A stretch of DNA of 64,000 nucleotides from Elysia crispata. Its lineage: Eukaryota; Mollusca; Gastropoda; Plakobranchidae. A model generated the notes under the pieces. That model saw only the letters and a program-made list of their open reading frames with translations, was not told the DNA's origin and searched no databases. This document shows positions 11,433 through 23,795 of the stretch, piece by piece (the stretch's first letter is position 1; each line of letters starts with the position of its first letter). The stretch spans positions 20,001 to 84,000 of the forward strand of contig JAWDGP010004884.1 of assembly GCA_033675545.1 (NCBI GenBank), given 5' to 3'. A program made the translations under genes and the position numbers.

Positions 11433-12779
11433 AATTATATATGTATTTATAAATTATGGATACAAGATAAAGTTGAGGTGAATTCATAAAGTGGAATGGG
11501 AATGGTGATGGACAATGGGGATTTAAAGAAGCTTTCGAGAGAAGGTGGGAAAAAAAGAGGAATAGCAGAGAGGAAAATGCTGTTATGAGCTTCTGATATA
11601 AAAAGAGGAAAAGCATTTGGAAAAGATCGAGAGAATGAAGTAAAAGACGAATAAGGAACTATGCGTAGAGGAATGATTTTGTCAGTTGAGTAGACATGGA
11701 GGTTACAGATGTAGGGCGTAGGAGGGAGAGGAAAAAAAAAAAGGGGGGGGGGTAGCGTGATCTTGATGGTCCCATATATCCGCAATATCTAGATTTACTA
11801 TTCTTATGTGTAAAGGTCGTCTTTACACAAATGTCTTTTCTAGAACTGCTTTAGTTTTTTTTTCATTTTTCTTCTTCTTCTATTTCAATAATGGTGATGT
11901 AGAACATATATTAGTGAGAAAAAGAGAGTAAATGGGCTTGGCAATATGATAAATAAAGAATGTGAATTTTCAGTTTCTCTTGAGACTATAAACCTTGTCT
12001 TTTTGAGGCTTCATAATGGATTTAATTGTTGGAAAAAGAATCTAGAAGTCACAACGTAAAGTTTAAACAGGGAGCAAACACTTTCTTTAAATTTGTGTTA
12101 ACTCGTGAAAACTTTGCAGACAGACAGAAATAGATATTTCGTTGGAAAAGATGAATAAAACAACTTTTCTCACTTGCTAATATCCTGGCGAGGGTAGGAG
12201 ACTGCCTGACTTGTACTCAGTAATTCGTTCATGTTGTAAACAAGTTCACTGATGTAAACACAATGTCGACAGCAACGTTAAAGAGGGTGAAATTTTTTGT
12301 TATGAAAAAATCATGAGTAAATGTCACAAAACCATTTTTTTAATTGAGATAAACAAAATATCTTTCCAACTTTGTCAAATTAAAGAGCTCTAACAAACTT
12401 AATCAATTAAATTAATTAGTACTTTGTATCAAAATGCAAACTATGTAAACTGCATTTAATTGGACTTCCCAATAGGTTACTATATAAAGCCCTCCAATTG
12501 TTATTAGGTTGTAAGCTTGGCTAGGTAACGAACCAAGAACTGGCTCTAATCCCTAACGGTGTCAAGACCCGTAAAACGGTCAAGGTCCACACGCTATGAC
12601 GTCGTCATGTATGCCTTGGGTCTGGTGTGGCTCCTCCCATAATACAATAACGTATACAACGTTATACATTGGAGAATAGATGCTGGGAGGGAAGTTTTGT
12701 CGGACGGGTGTGTGAGAACCACAACCTCCTCAGAGGTACCGGCGACTAGGGTACTTCGTCAATGTGGTGTTGGATGAGT

Positions 12780-12982
12780 AGGCGATACCGAGAGTGCCTA
12801 TATGGCGGAGGATCGTGGCTGAAAACCTTCACCCCCTTTTGTTTTTGTTTTGTTTCGTTTTTTTTTTCTGTCCTGTAAAAATGAGTGGAAAAAAAATAAT
12901 GACAATGGCAGAGGATCAATGGTCGTTTTGCCCGGTATCTAAGTAGAGATACCTTCACCCCCCCCCCCCTTTTTGTTGTTTT

Positions 12983-13024
<42 letters not shown>

Positions 13025-13330
13025 TGTGCTTTTTTTTAAATCACGAAAGCTTCTTGAAACAAGAAATCAAATAAACCGATCCTGAGAGTGCCTATATGGC
13101 GGAGGTTCAGGACTATTTTGGATTTTGTGCTCTTTTCTGAGACACAGACATCACTATAATATTTCCACAGCTGTGAAGATGATGAGGTCGAAAAATCAGT
13201 GCTGTATTACTCACTCTGGAACTTCACCCCCTTTTTGTTTTTGTTTTTGTTTTTGTTTTTTTTCCAAATCTGTCATGTAACAATGAGTGGAAAAAAATGG
13301 CAGAGGATCAATGTTCGTTTTGCCCGATAT
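12780..13330 (+). repeat. Tandem pair of a dispersed repeat with T/GTT-rich tail
   Basis: Two copies about 300 bp apart (12,785 and 13,078). Each starts with GAGAGTGCCTATATGGCGGAGG-type sequence and runs through CTTCACCCCC into T-rich or (GTT)n DNA, then AATGAGTGGAAAAAAA and GGCAGAGGATCAATG. A reverse-oriented copy of the first part lies at 47,585-47,650. This looks like a short interspersed repeat with a simple-sequence tail. Confidence 0.65.
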
Positions 13331-13837
13331 CTAAGAAGAGATCAGCATTGACGTAACATTTTAGCTAATAAAGTAGATGCCTGGGGAAAAAAAGGACAGG
13401 AGAAAAGAAGGAAAGCAATGAACACATTAACAGCTTTTTAGCTGAGCTTCAAACACAGACCAAGTGAGACAATCTGTTACGGTTGAAGTTTATTTTGTTG
13501 TTAAACCCTAAAAGCGACGCGTATTTCAAATATATTTGTTTTAATTAGAGGCGATGATAAAGTGTTCAGTGTTATAAAGAGAAAATAATCGATTTTCAAT
13601 GTATATAATTTTTTTTTTCATTTCCGCTGAATACAGCTCCTGCATTCACAATTCCCATTCATCATTTACGTACTCAGATATATCCTTTATCTATTGCAAG
13701 ACTGTTTGGCTTTGACAGCTTTTGTTACTACTATCTCTACAACTTATACATGTACTGTCATTACCCTCATAATGCACTAGGATGAGTGTTTGTCGTTTAT
13801 AGGCACAGAGAGAGAGAGTGAGAGAGAGAGAAAGGGG

Positions 13838-14055
13838 GGGGGGGGGGGTTACGACACACAATTTTAGAGGAAGACTGATTAATAGGCTGATTTAGAAACT
13901 GACTTACAGATTAAGAATATTAATAAATGAAGGAAGAGGCGTAAATATAAGAGAAAGAGAGAGAAACTGCGACAAAGAGAGAGATAGATAGAGATAGAGC
14001 GAAAGAGAGAGAGACAGAGACAGACAGACAGGCAGACAGACAGAGAGAGAGACCA
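13838..14055. repeat. Poly-G plus module E, second copy
   Basis: A run of about 11 G, then about 200 bp almost identical to 7,626-7,820, then GACA/CAGA repeats. In the parts I aligned by eye only a single base differed. Further GA-rich DNA continues to 14,220, and a poly-C tract lies at about 14,382-14,397. Confidence 0.85.
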
Positions 14056-14496
14056 TTAACCTAGTTGATAAAAAAAAGTGAACACCCGAGGTTTGAGAGA
14101 GCTGAAGATAGAGAGAGAGAGGGAGAGAGAGAGCGAGAGAGATGAAGAGGGAGAGAGAGAAAGAGACATAGAGATAAAGATAAAGAGAGAGAATGAAAAA
14201 TAAATAGCAAGACAGAGATGTAACAAGAATGACATCTCTTTAAAGTGTACACATGTCCTGAAACACTTTACTTTTTGACAAAAATCTGTGATAACTTGGA
14301 GGTGGAATATACAAAGATTATACACCCATTTTAAAATTTATTTAAAACTTGTTTATTCATAAAAATCCTTATACCTCATTCCCCCCCCCCCCCCCCCTTT
14401 TTCTTTTCCATCCCCCTCCGTCCCCAATTTCTTACACCACTTCCACGTCTACCCACTTGCCTCTCTGAACGTAAACACCAGCCCAACTCACCACAC

Positions 14497-15062
14497 ACAA
14501 CCACAGAAACATGCTAAACTCAACTAACCCCTTACCAATGCCGTCACGCTGTATGCCACCACCACCACCATCGGTCAGTACACTGGACCCTGCAACTACG
14601 GCTAGAGTAGAAACAAGTTGCACCCTCCCCGCCCCACAACCACAGAAACATGCTAAACTCAACTAACCCCTAACCAATGCCGTCACGCTGTATGCCACCA
14701 CCACCACCATCGGTCAGTACACTGGACCCTGCAACTACGGCTAGAGTAGAAACAAGTTGCACCCTCCCCGCCCCACAACCACAGAAACATGCTAAACTCA
14801 ACTAACCCCTTACCAATGCCGTCACGCTGTAGGCCACCACCACCACCATCGGTCAGTACACTGGACCCTGCAACTACGGCTAGAGTAGAAACAAGTTGCA
14901 CCCTCCCCGCCCCACAACCACAGAAACATGCTAAACTCAACTAACCCCTTACCAATGCCGTCACGCTGTAGGCCACCACCACCACCATCGGTCAGTACAC
15001 TGGACCCTGCAACTACGGCTAGAATAGAAACAAGTTGCACCCTCCCAACCCCACAACCACTC
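14497..15062. repeat. 139-bp satellite, about four copies
   Basis: The landmark CCGTCACGCTGTA occurs at 14,541, 14,680, 14,819 and 14,958, exactly 139 bp apart, with only a few differences between copies. Each unit contains a (CCA)n run. The minus strand is open across junctions, but 139 is not a multiple of three, so the frame rotates and no protein repeat is maintained. I take it as a non-coding satellite. Confidence 0.95.
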
Positions 15063-15335
15063 ATTTGTCCAGCTTAGGCTACTTTATGTATTACTTTTGT
15101 TACTCGCCAGCTTAATCTCATTTCTGTACTGAATAAGCCTAAATAAAAGGCGAAACTTTCATATTTTAATTCTATAGTTGTATTGTTTCCTTTTTTTTTG
15201 TCCTGTTGTGACACCGTTGTGTGCCTGTTTCCTTTTAGACCCTGTATTATACTATTTAGACACACAAGAAGCCTTTTTGGATTCTTTAAAATTACCAAGT
15301 TGTCCTTCAAGTCTGGTGTTTTTGTTTTTCTATTT

Positions 15336-15339
15336 CGAT

Positions 15340-15376
<37 letters not shown>

Positions 15377-15401
15377 GCCTATCTGTCTGTCTGTCTGTCT
15401 C

Positions 15402-15467
<66 letters not shown>

Positions 15468-15539
15468 CTATCACTCAAACACGGCTTACCTCAAGAATGA
15501 TATATACCATGATTGTTTCTTTGTGTAACGATCTATCTC

Positions 15540-15597
<58 letters not shown>

Positions 15598-15721
15598 CTA
15601 TCCCTGAAACACGGCTTACCTCAAGAATGATATATACCATGATTGTTTCTTTGTGTACCAATCTCTCTCTGTTTCTCACTGTCTCTCTCTCACAGTCTCT
15701 TTCTCTGTCTGTCTGTCTATC

Positions 15722-15770
<49 letters not shown>

Positions 15771-15823
15771 TATTTCTATCACTCAAACACGGTCTACTCT
15801 CTGTCTCTCTCTCTCTTTCTCTG

Positions 15824-15889
<66 letters not shown>

Positions 15890-15960
15890 TTGTATCACTC
15901 AAGCAGTTCTTACCCCAAGGTTGACATATACCATGATTATTTTTTTGTGTATCAATCTAT
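15336..15960 (+). repeat. CT arrays alternating with module A
   Basis: Four CT arrays (about 15,341-15,370, 15,419-15,463, 15,545-15,592, 15,729-15,762) and a long one at about 15,831-15,885. They are separated by module A copies at about 15,470, 15,600, 15,776 (shortened) and 15,890. CTGT tetranucleotide variants are mixed in. Nested frames of 90-200 codons here are Leu-Ser translations. Confidence 0.85.
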
Positions 15961-16750
15961 CTGTCTCTCTCTCACGCTCTTTTTTCTGTCTGTCTGTCTC
16001 TCTATCTCTCTATCTATCAATCTATTTATCTATCTATCAATCTGTCTACCGATCTACCCCTTTAGTTTTTTCTCCATTTAACTCATATAACTCTAGCACG
16101 GTATATCTCATGAACTTTACATAACATGTTTGACTGTGTTACAGTCTACCTGGGCTTCCCTCTTGGATAGGAGTTAAATTGAGGATAGACGGAGCGGTGG
16201 AAATAGAGAGAAAGAGGGAGAAAGAGGTACAAACAGAAGATCGACCAAGGGAAGCATACACAAGAAATGCTAGCACCAGCTGCGAGATTAAACTGTCTAA
16301 TTATCGTAACAGGGTGCAGTACTAGGAACAACACAGCAATAGCAGCATTTATAACTAAAACAGCAGTAACAAAATCAACAACAACAGCAATGCCCCTAGG
16401 TTGGAGGTGGATGGTCTGTCACAAGATTGGGAATCTGTGGAGTTTCATTCCTAAAGTCATCTTAACGGAGGGTTTACACCTTAGGACCAACAGCCAACAT
16501 AATTATAAAGGCTCTAGCAAATGATTTTTTAATTAATCGTGGAAAGAAATGGAACACAAAACAGGCAAACAGTAAAAATTACGAAGGCAAAAAGCTAACA
16601 ATGGGATTTTAAAAATACTGATAAACCGGGTCAGATAAAACAGTAATTAAAGTGGCACCGGAAAAACGTCAACAGCAACAACAACAATAACGACTACAGC
16701 AATAAGAACAAAATAAAAACCAACGACAAATGAATCTCGAACCCTTTAAT
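15690..16750 (+). repeat. Segmental duplication, left copy
   Basis: Matches 17,210-18,230. The landmark GGATAGGAGTTAAATTG is at 16,165 here and 17,648 there, an offset of 1,483 bp. The copy includes CT arrays, module A, a unique-looking block (CTACCTGGGCTTCCCTCTTG) and module B. The 16,100-16,560 part is nearly identical between copies. Confidence 0.85.
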
Positions 16751-16789
16751 AGTTTCGAATCCATCTGCCCATTTCTCCTCCCTTTGTCA

Positions 16790-16850
16790 GTCTGTCTGCC
16801 TGCCTGTCTGTCTGTCTGTCTGTCTCTCCGTCTGTCTGTCTTTCTGCCTT

Positions 16851-16881
<31 letters not shown>

Positions 16882-16888
16882 GTCTCTG

Positions 16889-16942
<54 letters not shown>

Positions 16943-17088
16943 CCTTCCCCTGGACTAACGAGATCGCTAAAAATAGATAAAGAAGGAAAGAGGGGAGAAA
17001 AAAATGATGAAACACAGTTAGAGAAAGAATAAGTAGTGTATATTGTCATAAAGAGAAACAAAAAGATGTAAGAAATATTGAAAGTGAG

Positions 17089-17150
<62 letters not shown>

Positions 17151-17155
17151 GAGAT
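16790..17155. repeat. CTGT/CT and GA arrays between the duplicated copies
   Basis: A CTGT-rich then CT array (about 16,790-16,940) is followed by a GA array (about 17,094-17,146), again in inverted order. No gene is seen. Confidence 0.9.
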
Positions 17156-17209
17156 AAAGATAAGTAGAGACAATGAAAAAAATAGTAAAACAGCGATATA
17201 ACAAGAATG

Positions 17210-17258
17210 ACATCTCTCTCAGTCTCTTTCTGTGTCTGTCTGTCAATCTATCTGTTTG

Positions 17259-17295
<37 letters not shown>

Positions 17296-17489
17296 CTCTC
17301 TCATTTCTATCACTCAAACACGGCCTACCTCTCTGTCTGTGTGTGCGTGTGTCTCTCTCTCTTACTTGCATCACTCAAGCACTTCTTACCTCAAGCATGA
17401 CATATACCATGAATGTTTCTTTGTGTATCAATCTATCTTTCTCTCTCTCACGCTCTTTTCTATCTCATGTCCCTCTGTCTGTCTGTCTT

Positions 17490-17520
<31 letters not shown>

Positions 17521-18230
17521 GTCTATCTATCGATCTATCCCTTTAGTTTTTTTTCTCCATTTAACTCATACAACTCTAGCACGGTATATCTCGTGAATTT
17601 TGCATAACATGTTTGACTGTGTTACAGTCTACCTGGGCTTCCCTCTTGGATAGGAGTTAAATTGAGGATAGACGGAGCGGTGGAAATAGAGAGAAAGAGG
17701 GAGAAAGAGGTACAAACAGAAGATCGACCAAGGGAAGCATACACAAGAAATGCTAGCACCAGCTGCGAGATTAAACTGTCTAATAATCGTAACAGGGTGC
17801 AGTACTAGGAACAACACAGCAATAGCAGCAGCTATAACTAAAACAGCAGTAACAACATCAACAACAACAGCAATGATGGTCTATCACAAGATTGGGAATC
17901 TGTGGAGTTTCATTCCTAAAGTCATCTTAACGGAGGGTTTACACCTTAGGACCAACAGCCAACATAATTATAAAGGCTGTAGCAAATGATTTTTTAATTA
18001 ATCTGGAAAGAAATGGAACACAAAACAGACAAACAGTAAAAATTACGAAGGAGAAAAGCTAACAATGGGATTTTAAAAACACTGATCTACCGAGTCAGAT
18101 AAAACAGTAATTAAAACGGACCAGAAAAAACGTCAACAACAACAACAACAATAATGACTACAGCAACAAGAACAAAATAAAAACCAACGGCAAATGAATC
18201 TCGAACCCTTTAATAGTTTCGCGTCCATTT
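17210..18230 (+). repeat. Segmental duplication, right copy
   Basis: Second copy of 15,690-16,750. It lacks about 20 bp present near 16,392 in the left copy (after AACAACAGCAATG) and differs by scattered changes. It passes directly into a partial module D copy at 18,245. Confidence 0.85.
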
Positions 18231-18450
18231 GCCCATTTCTCCTCTCTTTCGATAGACGTTAGAAAACCACAGAAATACAGAAACATTAGCAGAGAACAGT
18301 GGTTTAAAAAAATGGAGGACCAGTCATAGGCATAGACAGAGCATGTACATTGACGTGTGTTTGTTAAAGAATTAGAGATAGAATAAACTTGTAACAAAAG
18401 TAAAGATATATTTATAAAGATTTATAAAGAGGTCAGATTCATGAACAGAA

Positions 18451-19470
<1,020 letters not shown>

Positions 19471-19739
19471 AGGAAGAACTAGAAATACAATAAAGAAATT
19501 GTCCCACTCAGTAACATATGAATAGTGAGTTATAAACATAGACAGATACGGAAAGATAGAACACTGTATTGAAAGTGAGAGAATAGATGTGAAGAAAAAG
19601 ATTGTGAGATAGAGAAACTAAGAGTGCGGGAGAGATAGACACAAAGAGAGAGAGGAAGAGAGACAGGCAGAGAGAGAAGAAGAAGAAGAAGAAGAAAAAT
19701 ATGATAGACGTAAGGTTTGAAATCCACCAGTGGATGGTC

Positions 19740-22700
19740 CTCATTTACATGTATGATGACTCAAAATCAGTATATATAAATCGTAAACCATTGGAATTAG
19801 GAATCAACTAAATATTCAATGTATAATTTTGTGTGCATGCATGTATACATGGTTATCTGCCCCTCGAGACAAAACTCAGACAAAATAAAGAAAATTCCTA
19901 ACACATATATTGGAATCAGACGTTCATTTATTTCATGAATTAATATGCTTTGGAATAACATGTTGTAGAGTATGAAAGTGTGATCTAATCATCCTAATTA
20001 TTTGAAAATTTTAATTATAGTTGAATACTAAACAAACTCAAAAAACTGCGTTGTGATTCATTTTGTAATCAAACAGGTCCCTGTCTATTCACTTTCCTCC
20101 TGATATGACAATCTCAACAATCAGCATGCATTGAACCAACTACATACACATACCAATTAATTTGATGTTACAATCTTGGCTTGAAGGAAAATTTTACTAA
20201 AGAAAAACTTCATGGTAGAGAGATACTAATGAATGACCAATTTTATCTTGGACGGTGATTTCTCTTTTCCGAAATTTGATTAACATCCCTCTATTCGGCC
20301 ATAAACACAAGATATGAAAAAAATATCATATTTTTCTGCAGTTCAAACGTTGTATGTCTTGTTACTTCAAACTCTCTCATTAACTCTAGCTGTCAAACTT
20401 GGTTCTCTTGTGTTAGTTCCCGGCTACAACTATATTAAGTATTGATATCATATTTTAAATAAAAGTATTTACTTTGCTTTTCTCTTTGAGAAACTTTATA
20501 TCAATCAATTACATGAATTGAAATGCTCAGCCAATGAATTCGACCTTTTCAAAATTTATGGTAATAGTTATATTGCTCATACATGGAGACATAGCCTCAC
20601 TGTAATAAAAAAAAGATTTTATAAAGATAAATCTAATCTTTATGGTTAATCTTATTACTAATTTCAAATTAAGAATGTCAAATTCATGAGAATGAGAGTG
20701 GTTTGTCGATCGGATATGGATAAAAATTGCATCTTAACTATCAATAACTAACACATACATATTTAAGAAAAAAAACAACAGTATTACTTGTAAGCCTTCC
20801 TGGCTCAAAACAAAACTCTGCGAGTGCAGATTTGTCACATCTTCATTTCATGAGCATAAAATTTAAATTGTCTTGAATTTGTTAAAAAAAAAAAAAAAGG
20901 ACATTTACTGAAAACTGAAGTTTTGATGGCTTCTTTTGTCATGGTCCACCCATATCAAGTTGATTTCGGCATATTTTAGGCTGGCTCTTTATACCCCTAG
21001 ATTAGCTATATCCTATACACATAAATTTAGTGGAGACTTCTTTAGTTAACCCTCTCATCCTAAAAAATGGACTCAATTTATCTTTTATAGGTGGACTGAA
21101 ATTCCGAGTTTGCAATTTTCACCTCATTTTAAAAACGCAATAAGAGGTCACTACATTAATCTATTTGAATTTTTCTTTTTTAGCACTGCCAGTATGATTC
21201 AATTTTTAACAAAATATCTATGCATAATGAAAGTTCTACTCTAAAATGAATAAAAGCCACTTACAGGCTTGTCTGCACCTTTTTTTTTTTTCAAATAAGA
21301 ATCTTTCATACCAGTTGTTTAAACTATCATATGACATATAACTCTACATTGAGCATATTTTTTTTCCCTTGAACTGTCCAGGTAAATATGTTGCTGAATA
21401 TGTTTATCAACTTAGTCATAAGATATATGGCTGGAATATCCATCTTGTCATAATTATCTAATGTTAATAAAAAGGTCATTTTGTGCAGATCCAACTTCAC
21501 TGGCAGGGCTCATTTGCTGCAGGATGAAATGAATACTGTAGTAACTGCCGTGTGCTATTTTGTCAGTACAAAATGAATTGCAACGTGTTACACATGAGAT
21601 GAACGGCTTTTATGAATGAGTTCAGCTGATAATCTCAGAGACATTTTAAAGTGCATGTAAAATATTTGGGTTAAACGCGATTGCAATTTGCCATCTATAT
21701 CCTGCCTCCACAAAAATGGATTAGCATTTCCAAATCAGGATAGGATGGGAATTATCAATGTTTTTCCTATCAAAATACAATTTATTTCGCCAAACTTTTA
21801 AAATGGCATAAATTCAGATATGAACCTTGTGTGTGAAAGATTTTAAACTATCACTCATTACTCGACATCATTGATTTAAAATAGTTTTCAAAATTATTAC
21901 AACATTGGAAGATAGGACAATATTCCTGCAATTTTACAACTATTACTACATAACAAACCTTTTTTTTTTTTAAACACTCTGAATGAAAGGGGGCAAGCAT
22001 CCTTTAGAGAGTATGATCTTGATAAGTCACACAGGATCACAACATAAATTTGCATATTTGATACCACTGAAAATTGGAATTGTATTAAGCAGGTCAGAAA
22101 AGAACGTGATGAATACAAATTTCATAAGATCAACTCACATTTTTTTGCAGATCATACATCTTTTTTTTTTCAATATCGAGTACATCATGAGCATCGAATC
22201 CAATAAAAAATAATTTACTTGAGAGGCTATCTTATATATCACAGTTTAAATTTATAAGAAACATTCATCAAAAACAATCATGAGCTTCTCCCTCACACAT
22301 TTGTGCAACTCAGTTTTACTGAGGATCCAAATAATGAGCTTTGCTTGAATCCTCATTTGATTTCAGATAAGTGGGAAAAAAGATAAAAAAAATGAATTTT
22401 CAACAACAAAAAAAAAAGGAAATTTAAGCACAATGGACCTGCATGGGGACTTTTTTGGTAAATTATAAAGCTGCATTGCCAAAAATTTTAAAATGTTAAT
22501 AGACTTAGCTCATTGTTAATTCACAGAAAAATTTTCCTTATTCTCTTAACATAGGCAGAGACCACAAGTACATTATACTCACTATGTAGCTGAAAAATAA
22601 AACTATAATAGAAACAAAAAAGGGAAAGGTCATTTTGATTTAGTGTATGAAAAAAAATCTATAGAGCTAATTACACATCTGGTGCTAACTCTGACCATCT

Positions 22701-23440
22701 CCCTATCGATCTATAGCGGAATGCCCTGGGGAAACGGACTGACTCCACTTTATGCCTCTTCATCTCTTTGTAAGATGGGAAGATCATAAGGCCACAAAAA
22801 TGAAACATTCTCCCATTTCATTATTATTTTTTTTTCTCACATTCAACTCAGTTCATCCTAAACTGTTGAAAAATTCTCTCACTCGAGCAAATCCTTGAAA
22901 ACCAGAGAGGCAGGCACTCTTCATGTGTCGTCCATCTTCAAACATTGTTCTCTTACTTTCTCCCTTTCGTTTATCTCATTTCTCTCATCAGTAAAAGAGT
23001 TTTTGCTGTCTCAGAGCTTAATAAATACAACGTGCAATGGTGCTGCTGCATACACAATAGTTCGATTTCACTTTTATTTTTTTTAAAACTAGTCAAGACC
23101 AAACACAATTGGTCAGACACTTTTTTCCTCTGAAAAAGGATAAAAATCACAGAATTATAATGCACACAACATTGACCCTTAAAGCCTTTTCCTCAACAAT
23201 GATTTAAATCCTTCTGAAGTCCACTTCATGTTCATATTTTTACATGAAATGTTTTTACCACCTTCACTCTGCAGAGAGTTTGAGTGTACATCACAAGGGT
23301 TTTTTTTTTTTTGGAGTGCTATACATGCTCAGTATTATGCCTACAACTTTACAAGATCATCAAGGATGTTTCTTCTTGATTTATCTCATCATTAAGAAAT
23401 CAAGTATCCCATACAACTACACTATGAGACATTAGAAATG
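19740..23440. other. AT-rich stretch without recognised gene
   Basis: No splice-consistent coding block was found on either strand. The stretch lies downstream of the IFT54 stop codon, so part of it could be 3' UTR, but nothing in the sequence shows how far the transcript runs. Short balanced patches at about 21,480-21,720 and 22,690-22,780 have no open frame worth reporting. Confidence 0.5.
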
Positions 23441-23448
23441 GGGCTTCA

Positions 23449-23454
23449 TTTATT
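23449..23454 (-). terminator. Candidate polyadenylation signal of IFT54
   Basis: AATAAA on the minus strand, about 185 bp past the IFT54 stop codon. The hexamer is common by chance in AT-rich DNA, so this is only a candidate. Confidence 0.35.
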
Positions 23455-23638
23455 CTGTTGGTATACTCTGTAAATCCTGCTAAAAACTAGGTGTTTTTTC
23501 CCAATTTTGACGGAATAATAGGGAAAATCTGTGACAGCAGAAAAGAAGTTGTTTAAAACCAGATTTGGCATTCTGAAACAAAGTGAATTCTGTCATTCCA
23601 TCTTGAGGCACAACAATGTAAAACCAGCCCCGGCATCT

Positions 23639-23795
23639 TTAGGAGCCAGATATTCCCTTGAGCATCTTCTGAATTTTTTGGTCATTCTTAATTATATTGG
23701 ACTTGGTAGCAGCAATCTGTCCCAGTTGGTCTCCAATGGCTCGTTCTAGTTCTACCAGCTGCTGGCGCAAGGGCTCGATGGCTCTGTCTGTCACG
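23639..23795 (-). CDS. TRAF3IP1: IFT54 exon 18 (last coding)
   Basis: Begins after CTCTCCACAG and completes a codon left open by exon 17. It encodes [17 protein letters not shown] through [11 protein letters not shown] to the stop codon. This is the end of the coiled-coil tail; the human tail ends in a very similar KNEEKIQKM segment. Confidence 0.95.

Noticed and set aside
14432-15064. Repeated minus-strand peptide containing SLACFCGCGAGRVQLVSTLA
   Set aside because: It is the 139-bp satellite read through. The period is not a multiple of three, so the frame rotates from unit to unit.
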